From an uncultured Litorivicinus sp. (lineage in GTDB: Bacteria > Pseudomonadota > Gammaproteobacteria > Pseudomonadales > Litorivicinaceae): DNA of 27,064 bases. The position numbers and the translations under genes are program-made. The notes under the pieces were generated by a model, which had not been told where the DNA came from, did no database searches, and saw nothing but the letters and a program-made list of their open reading frames with translations. Each line of letters opens with the position of its first letter. Position 1 is the stretch's first letter. Positions 24,577-27,064 of the stretch are shown one piece after another. The DNA is taken from positions 1-27,064 of the forward strand of contig CALKMT010000126.1 of assembly GCA_938091715.1 (NCBI GenBank), read 5' to 3'.

Positions 24577-25674
24577 ATGACTATTTTCCGACTGTTTTTA
24601 ACTTTGGGTTTTACCTCCTTTGGTGGACCCGCCGCGCACCTGGCCTTGTTCCATCAGGTGTTTGTCCGCGAACGCCAATGGCTGAGTGCACAGCAGTATC
24701 AATGGCTGCTGGCTTGGTCCTCCGCGCTCCCCGGACCCAGTAGCTCTCAAGTCGGCCTGGGCATCGGCTATCTGAGAGGCGGGCTGTGGGGCGCACTGGC
24801 CGCGTGGTTGGGCTTCACGCTGCCCATCGCCACCCTGCTTATTGCCGCGGCCCTGGGCGTGCAACAGGTTTCGTCCGCCGGGCTGGACGCCGCCGCGCAA
24901 AGCATTCAATGGCTGATCATTGCAGTTATTGCAAAAGCCGCCTGGGACATGGTCAAACAGCAGGTCCACCAACGCTATCAAGCCCTGCTGTTGGTCATCG
25001 GTGTGCTGGCGGGGGTCTTTGCGACTCACCAACTGCTGGCAGTGGGATTGGTGGCACTTGGCGCGGTGCTTGGTCTGCAGCAATCCGGCCTGTCGCTGGG
25101 CGCCCTGCCAAAACCGCGCATGAATATTTTTTCTGCGCTCTTTATTGCGATCGGACTGCTGAGCTTTCTGGCCGGGGACCAGCTTTGGGCGGCGGCCTAT
25201 CGGGTCGGCGCCTTGGTGATCGGTGGTGGGCATGTGGCCCTGCCCTGGATGCAAAACGAGGCGGCGTTGATGCAGGGGGCGACGACACAAACATTTTGGG
25301 CCGGATATGGATTAACACAGGCCTTGCCGGGGCCCATGTTCGGCTTTGCCGGTTACCTAGGCGCCCTGGCCGGCGGCAATGTGCTGTCCGGGGTGGTGGC
25401 AGTGCTTGCGGTGTTCCTGCCCGGCGCTCTGCTGATTCTGGCCATCGCGCGAATGCCGGCGACACAATCAGCGGGCACTCAAGCGCTGTTAAACGGTGCC
25501 GTCCCTGTCGCCATTGGTTTGTTATTTTCCGCCCTGGCCACCCCGCTGGACTGGGCATATCGGGCGGGTCTGGACGCCTGGCTTAGCATCGCTTTGGCCG
25601 GCGCACTGCTGGCGGCCCGGGTTCCGGTTCCGTATTTAGTGATAGGTTTTGCGGTGCTCGGTTGGGTGCGCTGA
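24577..25674 (+). CDS. chrA: CHR-family (chromate-type) anion transporter
   Basis: A 365-residue membrane protein with the two homologous CHR halves of the long-chain family. The first half has F-G-G-P-A-A-H-L (15-22) and L-P-G-P-S-S-S-Q-V-G (51-60). The second has I-G-G-G-H-V-A-L-P-W and A-L-P-G-P-M-F-G-F-A. About ten to twelve hydrophobic segments are present. Characterised members export chromate, but many relatives have no proven substrate; sulfate-like or other oxyanions are possible. It is somewhat short for the family (about 390-400), and its N-terminus begins directly in the first CHR motif. GAGG lies eight bases before the ATG. The PHO-box-like repeats upstream hint at phosphate control, so the chromate label should be read as family only. 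Confidence 0.82.
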   Translation: MTIFRLFLTLGFTSFGGPAAHLALFHQVFVRERQWLSAQQYQWLLAWSSALPGPSSSQVGLGIGYLRGGLWGALAAWLGFTLPIATLLIAAALGVQQVSSAGLDAAAQSIQWLIIAVIAKAAWDMVKQQVHQRYQALLLVIGVLAGVFATHQLLAVGLVALGAVLGLQQSGLSLGALPKPRMNIFSALFIAIGLLSFLAGDQLWAAAYRVGALVIGGGHVALPWMQNEAALMQGATTQTFWAGYGLTQALPGPMFGFAGYLGALAGGNVLSGVVAVLAVFLPGALLILAIARMPATQSAGTQALLNGAVPVAIGLLFSALATPLDWAYRAGLDAWLSIALAGALLAARVPVPYLVIGFAVLGWVR

Positions 25675-25705
25675 AATTGTGATCCCTGCTTGACATACCC
25701 CACAA

Positions 25706-25723
25706 CATTCATCAGCTTGTCAT
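25706..25723 (+). promoter_or_regulatory. Weak PHO-box-like repeat before the HNH gene
   Basis: CATTCAT-CAGC-TTGTCAT matches the PhoB plan with five and six of seven positions, and shares TCATCAG-N-TTGTCA with the box before the FkbM gene. It is 97 bases from the next start codon, further than in the other cases, and the following bases give no clear -10. TTGACA at 25690-25695 could instead be the -35 of an ordinary promoter. Confidence 0.3.
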
Positions 25724-25728
25724 ACAAG

Positions 25729-25790
25729 GTTGGCAGGTTGTTAGCCAACGACACGAGCATCATCGGGATGCCGTAGCCCGGCCATCCCGA
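25729..25790 (+). other. Two inverted repeats in the HNH gene leader
   Basis: GTTGGC (25729-25734) pairs with GCCAAC (25744-25749) around nine bases. TCGGGATG (25763-25770) pairs with CATCCCGA (25783-25790) around 12 bases. Neither is followed by a T-run, so they are not simple terminators for the CHR gene. They may be leader structures or protein-binding sites. Nothing else is visible in the 146-base gap. Confidence 0.4.
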
Positions 25791-25820
25791 GCGCCAACTG
25801 ACTATGCAGGACGGCAGGGT

Positions 25821-26420
25821 ATGAATGTGGCACTGCCCCGTATGGGGACCAAACAACCAGCACCCGCCTTGGTGCTTAACGCGGACTTTCGGCCGCTCAG
25901 TTACTACCCGCTCTCGTTGTGGAGCTGGCAAGACGCCGTCAAAGCGGTATTCCTCGACAAGGTGACCATCGTTGAGGAATACGACACCGAAATCTCGAGT
26001 CCCAGCTTCAAGATGGCGCTGCCATCGGTCATTGCCCTTAAAGAGTACGTCGTGCGCGACACTCGCCCGGCCTTTACCCGATTTAACCTATTCTTGCGCG
26101 ATCGCTTTACCTGCCAGTACTGCGCCACGCACCTGCCGGCCAAAGACCTGACCTTTGATCACGTGATCCCCCGCAGCAAAGGCGGTGGCACGAACTGGGA
26201 AAATATTGTCGCCGCCTGTGGCAGCTGCAATCGAAAAAAGGCCAACAAATCCTTGAAGGCCTCCGGACTTAGACTGACCCAGGCACCCAGCGCTCCCTCG
26301 TTGTGGACGCTGCAAGAAAACGGCCGCGGATTCCCGCCGAACTTTTTGCATTACAGCTGGCACGACTACCTGTATTGGGACGCGGCCTTGGATATCGATT
26401 CAACCGTCTGGGCGAACTAG
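25821..26420 (+). CDS. HNH endonuclease-family protein
   Basis: A 199-residue protein. The HNH core runs from C98-Q-Y-C101 through F-D-H-V-I-P-R-S-K-G-G (112-122) and N-W-E-N to C133-G-S-C136-N-R-K-K, so the zinc-binding cysteines and the catalytic His114 and Asn residues are all present. The N-terminal half has the conserved P-L-S-Y-Y-P-L-S-L-W-S-W stretch (25-36), and the C-terminus has F-P-P-N-F-L-H. This marks a widespread stand-alone chromosomal family in Proteobacteria rather than a homing or restriction enzyme. Its cellular role is not established. No partner methylase or toxin-antitoxin gene is adjacent. Its stop overlaps that of the EamA gene by four bases. Confidence 0.85.
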   Translation: MNVALPRMGTKQPAPALVLNADFRPLSYYPLSLWSWQDAVKAVFLDKVTIVEEYDTEISSPSFKMALPSVIALKEYVVRDTRPAFTRFNLFLRDRFTCQYCATHLPAKDLTFDHVIPRSKGGGTNWENIVAACGSCNRKKANKSLKASGLRLTQAPSAPSLWTLQENGRGFPPNFLHYSWHDYLYWDAALDIDSTVWAN

Positions 26421-27064
26421 GCGGCGCGCAACGCGATCCGATTGCCGGCCAGCACCAACACCACGCCGATCATGGCCTCGATATGCCACTGATAGCCTTC
26501 CAGCGCCGTGCTGATGGCCAGGGCCACGACCGGGAACAGTAACGTCGCAAAGGCCGCTTTTTCAGGCCCACTGGTATTGATCAAGGTCAAATACGCAGCG
26601 AACGCGGCGATCGAGCCAAACACCGTCAAGTAGGCAAAACTGAGTACGTAAGGCACGCTGAAATCAAAGGCCAGGGGCAAACCGGTGGCAACGGCAAACC
26701 CAAGCGTCGCCAACCCGCCATACAACATGCCCCAGGCGTTACCCTGCCACAGGCCAATGCCGGCTTTTTGATTACGCGCATTGACCAAATTGCCGGCGCT
26801 GGCGCAGACCGTGGCGGCCACACACAACAGCAACGCACCGATCTCGGTCGGCCCGTAGTTCAGGATAAAAATATCCGGCATGAACAACAGCGACATGCCA
26901 CAAAACCCAACAAACGCCCCGATGACCACCTGAAGATCAATCAAATGACCAAACCACAGCCGAGCGCCCCAGATATTCCAGAACACAATGGTCGAGAAAA
27001 TCACCGCGATCAGGCCCGTGGTGATGTGCGCGGTGGCGAGATAAAACAGGCAGTAATTGACGCC
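26417..27064 (-). CDS. EamA/DMT-superfamily transporter (5' end outside window)
   Basis: The frame is open to the end of the window, so about 215 C-terminal residues are seen. They include the end of the first EamA repeat (I-T-T-G-L-I-A-V-I-F-S-T) and all of the second, with about seven hydrophobic segments. G-S-I-A-A-F-A-A-Y-L-T-L near residue 150 of the visible part and P-V-V-A-L are typical of the drug/metabolite exporters in this family. The substrate is unknown; amino acids and related metabolites are usual. The internal GTG at 27004 is not the start, because conserved family sequence continues upstream of it. Converges on the HNH gene with a four-base overlap of stop codons. Confidence 0.85.
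   Translation of the reverse strand, partial: GVNYCLFYLATAHITTGLIAVIFSTIVFWNIWGARLWFGHLIDLQVVIGAFVGFCGMSLLFMPDIFILNYGPTEIGALLLCVAATVCASAGNLVNARNQKAGIGLWQGNAWGMLYGGLATLGFAVATGLPLAFDFSVPYVLSFAYLTVFGSIAAFAAYLTLINTSGPEKAAFATLLFPVVALAISTALEGYQWHIEAMIGVVLVLAGNRIALRAA

Noticed and set aside
24598..25586. Long frames on both strands over the CHR transporter
   Set aside because: They are out-of-frame shadows; only the frame 24577-25674 shows CHR motifs and membrane periodicity.
1..27064. CRISPR array, tRNA/rRNA gene, insertion sequence, prophage or defence island
   Set aside because: No spaced repeat array, tRNA-like fold, transposase, integrase or phage motif was seen by eye on either strand; the single HNH gene belongs to a stand-alone chromosomal family.

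Overview
The window reads as chromosomal DNA of a gammaproteobacterium, probably marine and oceanospirilla-like. This is inferred from gene order and protein motifs, not from a search. The strongest markers are zapA - 6S RNA - ygfA beside a ygfB/UPF0149 gene, and a tkt-gap-pgk-fba cluster divergent from metK-ahcY. It contains no tRNA or rRNA gene, no insertion sequence, no CRISPR array, no phage gene and no evident pseudogene. Genes are packed tightly. Several tail-to-tail pairs overlap, and GTG or TTG starts are common.

Layout. (1) 1-5645: the 3' end of tatC, then a five-gene branched-chain/polar-amide type ABC importer whose binding protein carries a twin-arginine signal. Its upstream region has a sigma-54-like -24/-12 element and two inverted repeats. 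(2) 5654-8174: ygfA, 6S RNA, zapA and a ZapB-like coiled-coil gene on the minus strand, with ygfB and a LuxR/FixJ-type regulator with a degenerate receiver on the plus strand. (3) 8152-11714: ilvA (minus), rpiA and serA (plus). (4) 11692-17872: a minus-strand carbon-metabolism operon tkt-gap-pgk-fba, ending in a translationally coupled alpha/beta hydrolase. (5) 18048-20664: metK-ahcY, the SAM/SAH cycle, with an inverted-repeat operator candidate in front and a strong terminator behind. (6) 20665-20913: a small independent transcription unit encoding a 20-residue acidic peptide behind a near-perfect Shine-Dalgarno, then three hairpins, the last a terminator. (7) 20915-25820: an apparent phosphate-starvation (Pho) island. 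PHO-box-like repeats (7+4+7, 11-bp period) precede an FkbM methyltransferase, a plcP-olsF lipid-remodelling pair, and a CHR-family transporter; a weaker one lies before an HNH gene. (8) 25821-27064: an HNH endonuclease-family gene and the 3' part of an EamA-type exporter.

How it fits together. The most coherent system is in region 7. PlcP is expected to strip phosphate head groups from membrane phospholipids. OlsF is expected to build a phosphorus-free aminolipid such as ornithine lipid. The upstream FkbM methyltransferase and the CHR transporter share the same kind of predicted PhoB operator and are the less explained members. The neighbouring metK-ahcY operon supplies SAM and removes SAH, but nothing in the sequence shows it is regulated with the Pho genes. 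The 20-residue peptide gene is the least explained element of the window.
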